Notes: generated by a model not told the origin, from the sequence alone. Counted from the first letter of the stretch, positions 17,759 to 26,481 are shown. The stretch: DNA of 64,000 nt from JBFHFS01 sp041583495 (GCA_041583495.1 JBFHFS010000013.1:1-64000); one strand, 5' to 3'. Made by a program: numbers and translations.

Positions 17759-18607
17759 CTAAAAAAAATTCTCTTCCTCAACGGGAGGAAGGGGTTCTTG
17801 AGTTGGCACGGAGAGGGTGTCGGGTTGTAATAAAAGAGAATCGGTGGTTAGCCAGATGTCAATTGAGGCGCCCAGATGCAGTTGGTTTTCAGGCGACGAG
17901 GCAGGATCCTGACGCCAGATGAAGGCCGCAAGGGTGTCCTCATGGGTTACTATTGTGGAGTCGAACACGATGGCCCCAATGTTGAGAGATACCCGTTGAC
18001 TCTCCTCTTTGGCTGTTGAAATATTGAGCCCCGTAAGATCGGGTATGGCAGTGACCTGACTGCTTAATCCCTGACCAACCAAAAGGTCGACGCTGGTGCC
18101 TTTAACCACTTGAGTTCCCGGGCTAACTGCTTTCCCGTTCAAGTGTTGTCCTAATACCAGATTGGTATATTCGGAGGGGACAAAGATGAGCTCTCCCACC
18201 TTAAGTCCAAAGGATTCGAGGATAACCCGGGCATTTCTTACGCTGTAGTCAACCAGGTTGGGGATTTGTACCTTTTCCGGAGACCAGGCGTTGATGGTGA
18301 AAAAGATGGTTCGGTTTCTTTTTACCAGTTCACCGGCTTCCGGTACATGTTCCATCACCACTCCCGGAGGCATGTTGTTGATATGTACCGAGTCGATAAT
18401 GGTGTAGCGCAGTCCTTTCTCCTGGATGAGGTGTTCGAGCTGTTGCTCGGTGAGACCCGTGAAATCCGGCACTCTAAATCCCTCTCCATGAAGGGTGTAC
18501 AGGTTCAATCCAAAAAAGGAAAGGGTGAGGATCAGGATGCCTGAACCGATCACAATTCCGAGGTGTTTGGAAAAGGATTTGCTGAATATGGTTTTGAGAA
18601 GAGACAT
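17759..18607 (-). CDS. PASTA-domain inner-membrane protein
   Basis: The 282-residue protein has one N-terminal transmembrane helix (about 18-38) and then three PASTA repeats of 65-75 residues, beginning RVPDFTGLTEQQLEHLI, QIPNLVDYSVRNARVIL and AIPDLTGLNISTAKEES. Each is followed by the typical GxVV...P..G..V..G pattern (PPGVVMEHVPEAGELVKRN). In other phyla PASTA domains sit on Ser/Thr kinases or penicillin-binding proteins and sense muropeptides or lipid II; here there is no kinase or transpeptidase domain. Location beside rluD and ddl is consistent with a role at the septum or wall, but this is inference. The tail is Pro/Glu-rich. A CAAAAATA (minus TATTTTTG) at 18632-18639 may be its promoter. 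Confidence 0.88.
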   Translation of the reverse strand: MSLLKTIFSKSFSKHLGIVIGSGILILTLSFFGLNLYTLHGEGFRVPDFTGLTEQQLEHLIQEKGLRYTIIDSVHINNMPPGVVMEHVPEAGELVKRNRTIFFTINAWSPEKVQIPNLVDYSVRNARVILESFGLKVGELIFVPSEYTNLVLGQHLNGKAVSPGTQVVKGTSVDLLVGQGLSSQVTAIPDLTGLNISTAKEESQRVSLNIGAIVFDSTIVTHEDTLAAFIWRQDPASSPENQLHLGASIDIWLTTDSLLLQPDTLSVPTQEPLPPVEEENFF

Positions 18608-18860
18608 GGGTCAACCGTTTTGAATGGTTGTCAAAAATAACACAAAATCCAGAAAAGAAAAGGATGTCTCCCTATTATGTGTAGAAAGAGAACCCTTTAA
18701 AGGCAAATCATTTGGATTTATGCGCCCCTCGGATGTCCTGTTTTTGCGGATTTATGAAGAAGGGGAAGCTGTCGCAAAAAAAAAGGATCACGAGGATCCT
18801 TTTCTTTATAAGTTTCATAATTAAGCAGAACACTACCAGGCTCCCTGCTCAATTAAGGCG
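18608..18860. other. Intergenic region with rpmH terminator
   Basis: No gene is supported here. A plus-strand frame of 66 codons (18624-18824) runs through the terminator hairpin and has no recognisable features. Confidence 0.6.
18776..18803 (-). terminator. Intrinsic terminator after rpmH
   Basis: On the minus strand AAAAGGATC (complement of 18795-18803) pairs with GATCCTTTT (complement of 18781-18789), followed by a T run (complement of the A run 18776-18784). Confidence 0.8.
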
Positions 18861-19019
18861 TTAGGCTTTATGTTTGTTTTCACTGGAAACAGTCAGTTTT
18901 CTTCTTCCTTTGGCCCGACGTGAAGCGATTACGCGGCGACCGTTAGCGGTTGCCATCCGGGAACGGAAACCGTGTTTGTTTCTTCTTTTACGGTTCGAGG
19001 GTTGGAAAGTCCTTTTCAT
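18861..19019 (-). CDS. rpmH: 50S ribosomal protein L34
   Basis: The 52-residue product, found by reading the strand directly, begins MKRTFQPSNRKRRNKHGF and continues RSRMATANGRRVIASRRAKG. That is the diagnostic L34 sequence, strongly basic throughout. L34 is a small protein of the large ribosomal subunit. It is monocistronic here, with a good promoter at 19074-19102 and a terminator at 18776-18803. In many bacteria rpmH sits next to rnpA and near the origin with dnaA; neither is visible within this window, although rsmG, another common neighbour of the origin region, follows upstream. Confidence 0.97.
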   Translation of the reverse strand: MKRTFQPSNRKRRNKHGFRSRMATANGRRVIASRRAKGRRKLTVSSENKHKA

Positions 19020-19073
19020 TGCTGTACGTTTTTATCTTTCGTTAATGCTGTATGTTCTAAAAATTCAGGAGTG

Positions 19074-19102
19074 CAAAAATACATGTTTTTTTTGTCTTCC
19101 AA
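19074..19102 (-). promoter_or_regulatory. rpmH promoter
   Basis: On the minus strand TTG (complement of 19100-19102), an 18-base spacer and TATTTTTG (complement of 19074-19081) match the Bacteroidota promoter consensus. Confidence 0.65.
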
Positions 19103-19144
19103 AACATTATTGGGCAATTTTTTAGATCAATCTCCATCGGAGAT

Positions 19145-19768
19145 TTATCTGAGGGGCAAATGTAGTAATTTTTTTGTCTGAAAAAAGGGCTCCTCAAACC
19201 ACTCATCCAGGGAGGAAATATTCACCAATCTCTTAAATGGCTTGGTCTCGGCCTCCAGATCCCCCCCTTTGAGATACAGGATTCCGTTGGGAATGGCATT
19301 CTGCTCTTTTTTGGAAAGCAGGTGACGGGTAAGTTTTACAAATTCGGGCAAGGCGGTCACTGCACGGCTCACAATAAAGTCGAATTCGCCTTTGTATGAT
19401 TCGGAACGGGATTGTACCGCGGTGGCATTCTCCAACCCAATGGCCCCGATTACCGCGTCAACAACTTTAATTTTTTTGCCTATGGAATCAAGCAGGGTGA
19501 ACCTTGCCTCAGGGAAGAAAATACTCAGTGGAATCCCCGGAAAGCCCCCGCCTGTGCCGATGTCGATAAGGTTGGTTCCGGGAGTAAAATGAATAAAGTT
19601 GACGATGGACAGGGAGTGTAATACATGGTGGAGATAAAAATGATCCATGTCCTTACGCGAAATGACATTTATCTTATTGTTCCAATCTTCGTAAAGGGGC
19701 TTAAGCGCTTCGAACTGCTCTTTTTGCCTGGAGGAGAGTGAGGGGAAGTATTTTAATATAACGTCCAT
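19145..19768 (-). CDS. rsmG: 16S rRNA (guanine527-N7)-methyltransferase
   Basis: The 207-residue enzyme (formerly GidB) methylates G527 of 16S rRNA using S-adenosylmethionine; its loss gives low-level streptomycin resistance in other bacteria. The sequence has LYEDWNNKINVISRKD near the N-terminus, the SAM site LIDIGTGGGFPGIPLSIFFP, TLLDSIGKKI and the conserved FIVSRAVTALPEF. Length is normal. It lies upstream of rpmH on the same strand with a gap of about 125 bases. Confidence 0.94.
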   Translation of the reverse strand: MDVILKYFPSLSSRQKEQFEALKPLYEDWNNKINVISRKDMDHFYLHHVLHSLSIVNFIHFTPGTNLIDIGTGGGFPGIPLSIFFPEARFTLLDSIGKKIKVVDAVIGAIGLENATAVQSRSESYKGEFDFIVSRAVTALPEFVKLTRHLLSKKEQNAIPNGILYLKGGDLEAETKPFKRLVNISSLDEWFEEPFFQTKKLLHLPLR

Positions 19769-19941
19769 GTCTTCTTGAGGTGATGCGTTAGATGCTTGAT
19801 TTCTGAATGAAATCAGAAAGTAAACCGGGCGTTGAAACGTGTTCTCTTTGGAATGGGCGGGAATCTAAAAAAAACATAAGCCTGTGAAGCACAGGACCAA
19901 TCGGTTTTTTGTCAATGAGAGACCCTTTGTGGCCGGTTTCT

Positions 19942-20553
19942 TTAGGTCTGTTTTACTTCGGAATTTTTAAGGGTGTTGAAGAGTAGCTCCCGCGCCCTGA
20001 AGAGTTGAGCTTTTACTGTTCCCAACGGAAGTTCCAGCTCAGCTGAGATTTCTTCGTATGAATATTCTTTAAAGTAACGTAACTCAATGAGGGTACGGTA
20101 ACGGGGCTTTAACTTTTTAACAACTGTTCGCATCAGAATTACTTTTTGGGATCTGATGAGGTTTTCTTCCGGATCGGGAGCTTCATCCTTAATGTGGATC
20201 TTCGAATCGTTCTCCTTCTCATCGGCCATGAAACTTCCATCAATGGAGATGTGGTTGGTTCGTTTCTTTCGGAGGTAATCGATGCAGTTGTTGGAGGCAA
20301 TCTTAAACAGCCAGGTACTGAAGGCGTAATTTGGGGAGTACTGCTTAAGATTCTTAAATGCTTTTCCAAAGGCTTCGATGGTGAGGTCTTCCGCATCGGT
20401 TTTATTATTGATCATCTTCAAAAGCATAAAATAAATGGCATCACGATAGCGCGCCATTAATTCAGCGTATGCTCTTTGGTCTCCATCCACTGCTTTCTCT
20501 ACCAGTTCAAGGTCGAATTGTGCCTTGTCTGATAAATTTGGATTTACTTCCAT
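19942..20553 (-). CDS. ECF-type RNA polymerase sigma factor
   Basis: The start was set at ATG 20553 (MEVNPNLSDKAQFDLELV) because the longer upstream frame runs through the preceding gene and has no sigma-like sequence. The 203-residue product has region 2 (AYAELMARYRDAIYFMLLKM, DAEDLTIEAFGKAF, FSTWLFKIASNNCIDYLRKK) and region 4 (YRTLIELRYFKEYSYEEIS, LPLGTVKAQLFRARELL). No anti-sigma factor gene is adjacent, so it is unlikely to be a SusC-type trans-envelope sigma; it looks like the stand-alone Bacteroidota sigma that follows a glycosyltransferase. Its ATG overlaps the last codons and stop of the glycosyltransferase by 10 bases (ATGGAAGTAA), so translation is probably coupled. Confidence 0.92.
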   Translation of the reverse strand: MEVNPNLSDKAQFDLELVEKAVDGDQRAYAELMARYRDAIYFMLLKMINNKTDAEDLTIEAFGKAFKNLKQYSPNYAFSTWLFKIASNNCIDYLRKKRTNHISIDGSFMADEKENDSKIHIKDEAPDPEENLIRSQKVILMRTVVKKLKPRYRTLIELRYFKEYSYEEISAELELPLGTVKAQLFRARELLFNTLKNSEVKQT

Positions 20554-21680
20554 TTTTTCTTTTTTGTTCCTGTGAGATTTCCGGCATGGGCCCATAATAA
20601 TAGGAGTGGCTGCAGAAAATCGAATCCAATAAATCCCCAATAAATATTTCCTAGGCCGGTTTTTTTGGCCGCCATACGCCACAAGATATACTTGGTTGTC
20701 ATTAGTGAGCCCCAAAATGCCAGTCCTATGACAACAAAATTATTAAAAAACAGGTAATAAAGGCTAAAAATCCAAAATAATTCTCTGGTAATTGGTTCCA
20801 ATGTTAATTCCATCCGGATGCCAAATGGATAGCGGCCGGCGGTTGTGAGATGTCGTTGTTTTTGGTTTTTCCATTTGCTGAAACTCCCTGCCGGCACACT
20901 CATCGTGTGCGCCTGGGGATGAATGCAAATGGTGGTATTGCTTTGGGACGCAACCTCCTGAACAAAGAGGTCGTCGTCGCCCGACATGATCATTAAATGA
21001 TTCTTAAAGCCGTTGTTGTTGACGAAAAGGGATTTGGTGTAACCCAGGTTTCGCCCAACGCCCATGTAGGGTTTTCCACTGAGGGCATAGCCCAGATATT
21101 GGAGCGCGATGCTAAAAGTATCGTAACGTATCCAAAAGTTGGCTAACCCCTTTTGTTTTTCGTAGTTTCCAATGCCCAGAACCATCTCTTTTCCCGGTTG
21201 AGTGAGGGCTTCCACCATATGCTTTAACCACTGGTTGGAGGCTGGCCGGCAGTCGGCATCGGTCAATATCAGATGCTCATGCACGGCTGCTTTAATCCCA
21301 ATGGACAAGGCGGTTTTTTTACCGTTGTAAAACTTTTTGTCTGCCGAGAGGGTCGTAGTGTATAGATGAGGATATTGATTTTTAAACTGCTGAAGTATTT
21401 CGGAAGTGTCGTCTTCTGAATTGTCGTTGACCACTACTACCTGGTAATTTGGGTAATCCTGGGTGAGTATCTCGGGTAAGAAAAGGCTGAGATTATAGTC
21501 TTCGTCTTTGGCACAGATGATTACCGAGACCGGGGGAAGCGTGGAGGAAGTTACCGGCGAAGGGCGATAGACAGCCAGAGGGCGGATTCGTTTAAGTAAA
21601 AACCATAACTGAAAGCACCAGGAAAGTGAAAGAATAGAAATCGTAATGATTTCAATCAGATCGAATTGGGGTATCGCCAT
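20544..21680 (-). CDS. Membrane glycosyltransferase family 2
   Basis: This 378-residue GT-A enzyme has an N-terminal membrane helix (about 8-28), then PVSVIICAKDEDYNLSLFLP, VVVVNDNSEDDTSEIL, a DxD-type LTDADCRPAS and MSGDDDLFVQEV, and QKQRHLTTAGRY resembling the QxxRW region. Two further hydrophobic helices follow near 300-365. Such proteins transfer sugars to lipid or polysaccharide acceptors at the inner membrane; donor and acceptor are not evident. Gene order with the overlapping sigma factor suggests an operon. Confidence 0.9.
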   Translation of the reverse strand: MAIPQFDLIEIITISILSLSWCFQLWFLLKRIRPLAVYRPSPVTSSTLPPVSVIICAKDEDYNLSLFLPEILTQDYPNYQVVVVNDNSEDDTSEILQQFKNQYPHLYTTTLSADKKFYNGKKTALSIGIKAAVHEHLILTDADCRPASNQWLKHMVEALTQPGKEMVLGIGNYEKQKGLANFWIRYDTFSIALQYLGYALSGKPYMGVGRNLGYTKSLFVNNNGFKNHLMIMSGDDDLFVQEVASQSNTTICIHPQAHTMSVPAGSFSKWKNQKQRHLTTAGRYPFGIRMELTLEPITRELFWIFSLYYLFFNNFVVIGLAFWGSLMTTKYILWRMAAKKTGLGNIYWGFIGFDFLQPLLLLWAHAGNLTGTKKKKWK

Positions 21681-21747
21681 ATTACGGGTTAATTACCCGT
21701 CAAAAGTGCGATTTTTTTTCTTTTCCTACAACTTGAACTTTCTTTTT

Positions 21748-21755
21748 TATCTTTG
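21748..21755 (+). promoter_or_regulatory. -7 element for tgt
   Basis: TATCTTTG matches TAnnTTTG exactly and lies 98 bases before the tgt start. No TTG sits at the ideal distance. The leader holds a small hairpin, GCGGG TTGTTT CCCGC, at about 21803-21818. Confidence 0.4.
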
Positions 21756-21852
21756 CCTCCTAATTGATAAATCCTTCGATTTACTATAGGGCTTTACTGA
21801 GAAGCGGGTTGTTTCCCGCCCCTGGTAATATCCATGAACCAATTCATCTGCA

Positions 21853-22983
21853 ATGCAATTTTCACTAGAGCACACATGTCAGGATACCTCCGCACGGGCG
21901 GGCGAAATAATGACCGACCATGGGCGTATTTCAACGCCAATATTTATGCCTGTGGGTACCGTGGGATCGGTAAAAGGAATCCATGTGACCGACCTGGAAA
22001 AGGAGGTAAAGGCTTCTATCATTCTGGGCAATACCTATCATTTGTACCTGAGGCCGGGCCTCGAAGTATTGCGTCAGGCAGGGGGATTGCACCGGTTTAA
22101 TGGTTGGAACCGACCTATTTTGACCGACAGTGGTGGCTTTCAGGTGTTTTCGTTAAGCGAGAACAGAAAATTGACCCACGAAGGGGCCGAGTTTCGTTCA
22201 CATCTGGATGGGTCCAAACATCTGTTTACCCCCGAAAATGTAGTGGACATTCAGCGCACCATTGGTGCCGACATCATTATGGCTTTCGACGAATGCCCTC
22301 CGGGGGATACCGATTACAAGTATGCCCTCAACTCCATGGAACTTACCCATCAGTGGTTGAAACGGGGAATCGAACAATTCGACCATACCGAGCCACATTA
22401 TGGCTATGGGCAAACCTTTTTCCCCATTGTACAGGGGGCCGGATTTCGGGATCTCCGCAAAAGATCGGCCGAGTATGTAGCCTCTTTCGGCCGGGAAGGC
22501 AATGCTATTGGAGGATTGGCTGTGGGAGAACCGGAAGAGGTTATGTATGAGATGATTGAGGTGGTTAACGCGATCCTCCCTGCCGATAAACCCCGTTACC
22601 TGATGGGTGTGGGAACGCCTGTTAATATTCTGGAGGCCATCAGCCGCGGGGTGGATATGTTCGATTGTGTAATGCCCACCCGAAACGGTCGCAATGGCAT
22701 GCTTTTTACTCGCCAGGGGATCATTAATTTAAGGAATGAAAAATGGAAGCACGATTTTTCGCCCCTCGATGTTGATGGCCATTGTTCCTTCGACACCCTT
22801 TATTCGCGAGCCTACATGAGACATCTGTTTATTGCCAAAGAGATGTTGGGCCCTCAAATTGCATCCATTCACAACCTGGCCTTTTATCGTTGGTTGGTAA
22901 CCGAGGCGCGTCATCAAATTAAAACCGGTACTTTTTTGCAATGGAAAAATCAAATGGTGTCACAATTGGCAAGACGTTTGTAA
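21853..22983 (+). CDS. tgt: tRNA-guanine(34) transglycosylase
   Basis: The 376-residue enzyme replaces guanine by preQ1 at position 34 of queuosine tRNAs. It has MPVGTVGSVKGIHVTDL, ILGNTYHLYLRPG, the base-binding LTDSGGFQVFSL, MAFDECPPGD, GGLAVGEP, and the nucleophile region GVDMFDCVMPTRNGRNG. The usual zinc site C-x-C-x-x-C is degenerate here: aligned on YSRAYMRHL the sequence reads GHCSFDTL, so only the middle cysteine remains, while the later histidine of IHNL is kept. It is followed by an LptF/LptG gene, as often seen in Bacteroidota. Confidence 0.95.
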   Translation: MQFSLEHTCQDTSARAGEIMTDHGRISTPIFMPVGTVGSVKGIHVTDLEKEVKASIILGNTYHLYLRPGLEVLRQAGGLHRFNGWNRPILTDSGGFQVFSLSENRKLTHEGAEFRSHLDGSKHLFTPENVVDIQRTIGADIIMAFDECPPGDTDYKYALNSMELTHQWLKRGIEQFDHTEPHYGYGQTFFPIVQGAGFRDLRKRSAEYVASFGREGNAIGGLAVGEPEEVMYEMIEVVNAILPADKPRYLMGVGTPVNILEAISRGVDMFDCVMPTRNGRNGMLFTRQGIINLRNEKWKHDFSPLDVDGHCSFDTLYSRAYMRHLFIAKEMLGPQIASIHNLAFYRWLVTEARHQIKTGTFLQWKNQMVSQLARRL

Positions 22984-23156
22984 CTCACCTACCATTGGGG
23001 CCGTCCTGGTTATTTTGGGATTTAACAAGAGCCTTTGGGTTAAACTTGATTCCCAACCTAAAAGGATTTACTTTCGTAAAGTTTTAAGAATAGTCCCCAT
23101 AGGGATCGTGTTCATAACCTTTTGAGTGGTTTTGTTTTTTAGAATACATTATTGTT

Positions 23157-24236
23157 TTGAAAAAACTCGATATTTATATCTTAAAGAAGTTTCTGGGAAC
23201 CTTCATCTTTGCCATTATGCTGATCATCAGCATTTCGGTGGTGTTTGATTTGACCGAGAAGCTGGATAACTTTTTTGAAACCCATGCCCCATGGGAGGCC
23301 ATTGTGTTCGATTATTACAAAAACTTTATTCCCTATTTTGTCAACTTGTTTACCCCTTTGTTTGTCTTTATCGCCGTTATCTTTTTTACCTCCAAAATGG
23401 CTTACCAAACCGAGATTATTGCCATCTTGTCGAGTGGGGTGAGCTTTAGGCGAATGATGTATCCCTATTTTCTGGGGGCGGCTATTATTGCTCTTTTTTC
23501 ATTTCTTTTGGGTGGATATGTGATTCCTCCCGCCAACAAAGTGCGCATCGACTTCGAAAACCGATATGTTAAAAACCGACGGGAAACGGGAATGAGCAAT
23601 ATCCATATGCAGATAAAACCCGGACTCTTTGTCTATTTGAGACGTTACTCATCGTTCCGTGAATCGGGGGATGATTTCAGTTTAGAGGAGTTTGATGGCA
23701 AGGATTTGAAACTCAAGATATCGGCAGGAACCGCTAAGTATGATTCCATCTCTCAAAAATGGACTTTCCGAAATTATGTCCGTCGGGATTTCCATGAAAA
23801 CAACAAAATGGAGATTACCCATGGCGTTGAAATGGATACCGTTTTAAATATGACTCCTTCTGATTTTATAGAGGAGCGTAATTTGTTTGAAACCATGACC
23901 AATACTGAACTGGGCAGCTATATTGAAGATCAACAGTCCAGAGGGGTTGGGAACATAGAACCCTACCTGATCGAGAAATACCGCCGGATCGCCTCTCCTT
24001 TCTCCGCTTTTATTCTCACCCTCATCGGCGTTTCTCTGGCTTCGCGAAAGGTTCGCGGGGGCATGGGGCTGCACATTGGTGTTGGCATTGCCCTTAGTTT
24101 TGGCTATATTCTTTTTATGACCATCTCTACCACTTTTGCCATTAATGGAAATCTCTCTCCCCTCGTGGCAGTTTGGATTCCCAACATACTCTTTGCCTCC
24201 ATTGGGGCGTTTTTATATGTCAGAGCCCCCAAGTGA
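23157..24236 (+). CDS. LptF/LptG family permease (lipopolysaccharide export)
   Basis: The 359-residue protein belongs to the YjgP/YjgQ family, the transmembrane half of the LptB2FG ABC exporter that extracts lipopolysaccharide from the inner membrane. Three hydrophobic segments lie in the first 125 residues (TFIFAIMLIISISVVF, YFVNLFTPLFVFIAVIFF, PYFLGAAIIALFSFLLGG), then a periplasmic beta-jellyroll, then three more from about residue 270 (SPFSAFILTLIGVSLASRK). The start is a TTG at 23157; MKKLDIYILKKFLGTF is the standard N-terminus, and no ATG is available nearby. Confidence 0.92.
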   Translation: MKKLDIYILKKFLGTFIFAIMLIISISVVFDLTEKLDNFFETHAPWEAIVFDYYKNFIPYFVNLFTPLFVFIAVIFFTSKMAYQTEIIAILSSGVSFRRMMYPYFLGAAIIALFSFLLGGYVIPPANKVRIDFENRYVKNRRETGMSNIHMQIKPGLFVYLRRYSSFRESGDDFSLEEFDGKDLKLKISAGTAKYDSISQKWTFRNYVRRDFHENNKMEITHGVEMDTVLNMTPSDFIEERNLFETMTNTELGSYIEDQQSRGVGNIEPYLIEKYRRIASPFSAFILTLIGVSLASRKVRGGMGLHIGVGIALSFGYILFMTISTTFAINGNLSPLVAVWIPNILFASIGAFLYVRAPK

Positions 24237-24252
24237 GTCGAATTTATTTGCT

Positions 24253-24282
24253 TTGTTTTTCAGCAGGTTAGCCTTATCTTTG
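24253..24282 (+). promoter_or_regulatory. Promoter of carboxylase beta subunit gene
   Basis: TTG at 24253-24255, 19 bases, then TATCTTTG at 24275-24282: a full consensus match. The leader to the ATG is about 95 bases. Confidence 0.7.
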
Positions 24283-24380
24283 TTAGAATGTTTGAATAAT
24301 TGACCGAGTATTAATTCTAAAATTTGTAATTATGTACCCGGAAAAATCAACATTAAATAGTCGATCGTGTTGATTACTAA

Positions 24381-25949
24381 ATGAATAACCAAAATTCTTT
24401 GAGTATGTCATTAAAGAAGTACATCCTTGACCTTCGGAAAAGGAAAGAAAAAGTTCAACAGGGTGGTGGCGAGAAAGCCATTGAAAAACAAGCAGCCATG
24501 GGTAAAATGACCGCCCGTGAGCGTATTATTGCCCTTTTGGACAATGAGTCTTTTATTGAATACGACCTTTTTGTAGAGCATGAAGCCCGGGATTTCGGGA
24601 TGGATAAAAAGGAGTTGCATGGTGATGGTGTGATCATTGGAACCGGTTCCATCTATGGTGCCTCGGTTTGTGTGTTTGCTCAGGACTTTACCGTTGCCGG
24701 TGGGTCGCTTGGGTTAATGCACGCCCGCAAGATCACCAAAATCATGGATCATGCCCTTAAAATGAGAGTGCCCCTGATTGGTATCAACGATTCAGGTGGA
24801 GCGCGTATTCAGGAAGGAGTTAATTCCCTGGCTGGTTATGGTGAGATCTTTTACCGTAATACCATTGCATCAGGCGTGATTCCTCAAATCTCAGTCATCT
24901 TAGGACCCTGTGCCGGAGGTGCCGTGTATTCACCCGCTCTCACCGACTTTGTGTTTGTGGTAGATCAAATCTCCAAGATGTTCATCACCGGGCCCAGCGT
25001 TATCAAAACCGTTCTGGGAGAAGACATCTCCATGGAAGATCTTGGCGGGGCCCGCGTGCATGCCGAGATAACCGGGAATGCTCACTTCTTTGCCGAAAGC
25101 GAGAAAGAGTGCTTCGACCAGATTAAGAAGTTGATCACCTTTATTCCCTGGAATAATAATCAAAAGGCCAGGGCCTTTCCTCCCAAGGAGCCCAAGTTCA
25201 AAGGAAGTATCGAAGATTTGCTGCCTTCCGATCCACGGAAGCCTTATGATGTTCGTGATGTTATCCGCTCTATTGTCGATGACTCCGATTTCTTCGAGAT
25301 TCAGGAACTTTTTGCCGCCAACATTGTAATTGGTTTTGGCCGTTTGGGTGGGCAAACCGTTGGGTTTGTGGCTAACCAGCCGCTTGTCCTTGCCGGGGTG
25401 CTCGACTGTGACAGCTCCGATAAAGCCGCTCGTTTTATTCGTTATTGCGATGCCTTTAACGTTCCCGTGGTTACGTTGGAAGATATGCCCGGTTATTTGC
25501 CTGGGGTAGATCAGGAACATGCAGGGGTTATCCGCCACGGAGCCAAGGTGCTGTATGCCTATTCTGAGGCTACCGTTCCCAAAATTACCGTTATTTTGCG
25601 TAAGGCTTATGGTGGTGGATACATTGCCATGAATTCACGTCACCTGCATGCCGACTTCATGTTTGCATGGCCTACCGCCGAAATCGCCGTGATGGGACCC
25701 GAAGGTGCTGCCAACATTATCTTCAAAAGAGAAATTGAAGAAGCCAAAGACTCGGATGCTATGCGTGCCCTTAAGGTTCAGGAGTATAAAGAGAAGTTTG
25801 CCAATCCTTATGTGGCTGCTGCTAAGGGATATATCGACTCGGTAATTGAGCCCGACGAGACCAGACAAATGCTTTTACATGCACTCGAGGTGTCGGGTAA
25901 CAAAGTAGATCACCGTCCAGCCAAGAAGCACGGAATCCCGCCTTTTTAG
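24381..25949 (+). CDS. Acyl-CoA carboxylase / methylmalonyl-CoA decarboxylase carboxyltransferase subunit
   Basis: The 522-residue protein is the carboxyltransferase of biotin-dependent propionyl-CoA carboxylase or methylmalonyl-CoA decarboxylase, which moves CO2 between carboxybiotin and an acyl-CoA. Two crotonase-like halves are visible: N-terminal GKMTARERIIALLD, FAQDFTVAGGSLG, GINDSGGARIQEGV, GPCAGGAVYSPALTDF; C-terminal CDSSDKAARFIRYCDAF, TLEDMPGYLPGVDQE, KAYGGGYIAMNSRH and GPEGAANIIF. It is followed by a biotin carrier protein but not by a biotin carboxylase or a sodium-pump beta subunit within the window, so direction cannot be decided. In Bacteroidota this subunit commonly serves the succinate-propionate pathway. 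Confidence 0.93.
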   Translation: MNNQNSLSMSLKKYILDLRKRKEKVQQGGGEKAIEKQAAMGKMTARERIIALLDNESFIEYDLFVEHEARDFGMDKKELHGDGVIIGTGSIYGASVCVFAQDFTVAGGSLGLMHARKITKIMDHALKMRVPLIGINDSGGARIQEGVNSLAGYGEIFYRNTIASGVIPQISVILGPCAGGAVYSPALTDFVFVVDQISKMFITGPSVIKTVLGEDISMEDLGGARVHAEITGNAHFFAESEKECFDQIKKLITFIPWNNNQKARAFPPKEPKFKGSIEDLLPSDPRKPYDVRDVIRSIVDDSDFFEIQELFAANIVIGFGRLGGQTVGFVANQPLVLAGVLDCDSSDKAARFIRYCDAFNVPVVTLEDMPGYLPGVDQEHAGVIRHGAKVLYAYSEATVPKITVILRKAYGGGYIAMNSRHLHADFMFAWPTAEIAVMGPEGAANIIFKREIEEAKDSDAMRALKVQEYKEKFANPYVAAAKGYIDSVIEPDETRQMLLHALEVSGNKVDHRPAKKHGIPPF

Positions 25950-25958
25950 TAAAAATAC

Positions 25959-26003
25959 AATGCCTCCTTATTCCTTTTCCAGGGGAAGGAGGCATTTGGT
26001 TTT
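25959..26003 (+). terminator. Hairpin terminator or attenuator between carboxylase genes
   Basis: AATGCCTCCTT (25959-25969) pairs exactly with AAGGAGGCATT (25986-25996), then TGGTTTTA. It would reduce read-through into the biotin carrier gene. Confidence 0.7.
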
Positions 26004-26081
26004 ATGATTCATTTTTTGATGTGGCGCATGAAACGAACCCCTACAAGTTGGAGGGGTAATTAAAAATCAAACTATATACAC

Positions 26082-26399
26082 ATGAATGATAAAAAGGAGT
26101 TGGTCGATTTTGCAATTTTGAGCATGAAGTACCGCACCCGGCTCACCAAAAAATTCATTAATCGCAAGAAGTACCTGGCCCCAAATCCTAATGAGGTACA
26201 GTCTCATCTTCCGGGTACCATCCTGAAGGTGAATGTGAAAGAGGGTCAACAGGTGAATGAGGGAGAGACGATTCTTTTGCTCGAAGCAATGAAGATGATC
26301 AATGAAGTTCGTATGCCCTTCACCGGAAAGGTAAAAAAGATTAATGTAGAAGCGGGGCAGCAGGTCCCTAAAAATTGTGTAATGATCGAACTCGGGTAA
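26082..26399 (+). CDS. Biotin carboxyl carrier protein
   Basis: The 105-residue product carries the biotinylation motif LLLEAMKMINEV, with biotinyl-lysine predicted at K71. A flattened beta-barrel pattern surrounds it (PGTILKVNVKEGQQV, MPFTGKVKKINVEAGQQV). The first 30 residues are basic and unlike the alanine/proline linker usually found. It most likely shuttles carboxybiotin to the carboxyltransferase encoded just upstream, since the genes are co-directional with a gap of 132 bases containing a hairpin. Confidence 0.92.
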   Translation: MNDKKELVDFAILSMKYRTRLTKKFINRKKYLAPNPNEVQSHLPGTILKVNVKEGQQVNEGETILLLEAMKMINEVRMPFTGKVKKINVEAGQQVPKNCVMIELG

Positions 26400-26420
26400 G
26401 AGCAATCTGACTCGATTAAA

Positions 26421-26478
26421 AATAAAAAACACGGCAGTGCTTTCAAATTTATTTTGAAGCCTGCCGTGTTTTTTTTGT
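26421..26478. terminator. Bidirectional terminator
   Basis: AACACGGCAG (26428-26437) pairs with CTGCCGTGTT (26461-26470), and the inner GCTTTCAAA pairs with TTTTGAAGC. An A run precedes and a T run follows, so it can end both the carrier gene (+) and ispE (-). Confidence 0.9.
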
Positions 26479-26481
26479 TTG

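Noticed and set aside
18624..18824. 66-codon plus-strand frame
   Set aside because: It overlaps the rpmH terminator hairpin on the opposite strand.
24930..25538. 202-codon minus-strand frame over the carboxyltransferase gene
   Set aside because: Antisense to conserved motifs; no independent support.
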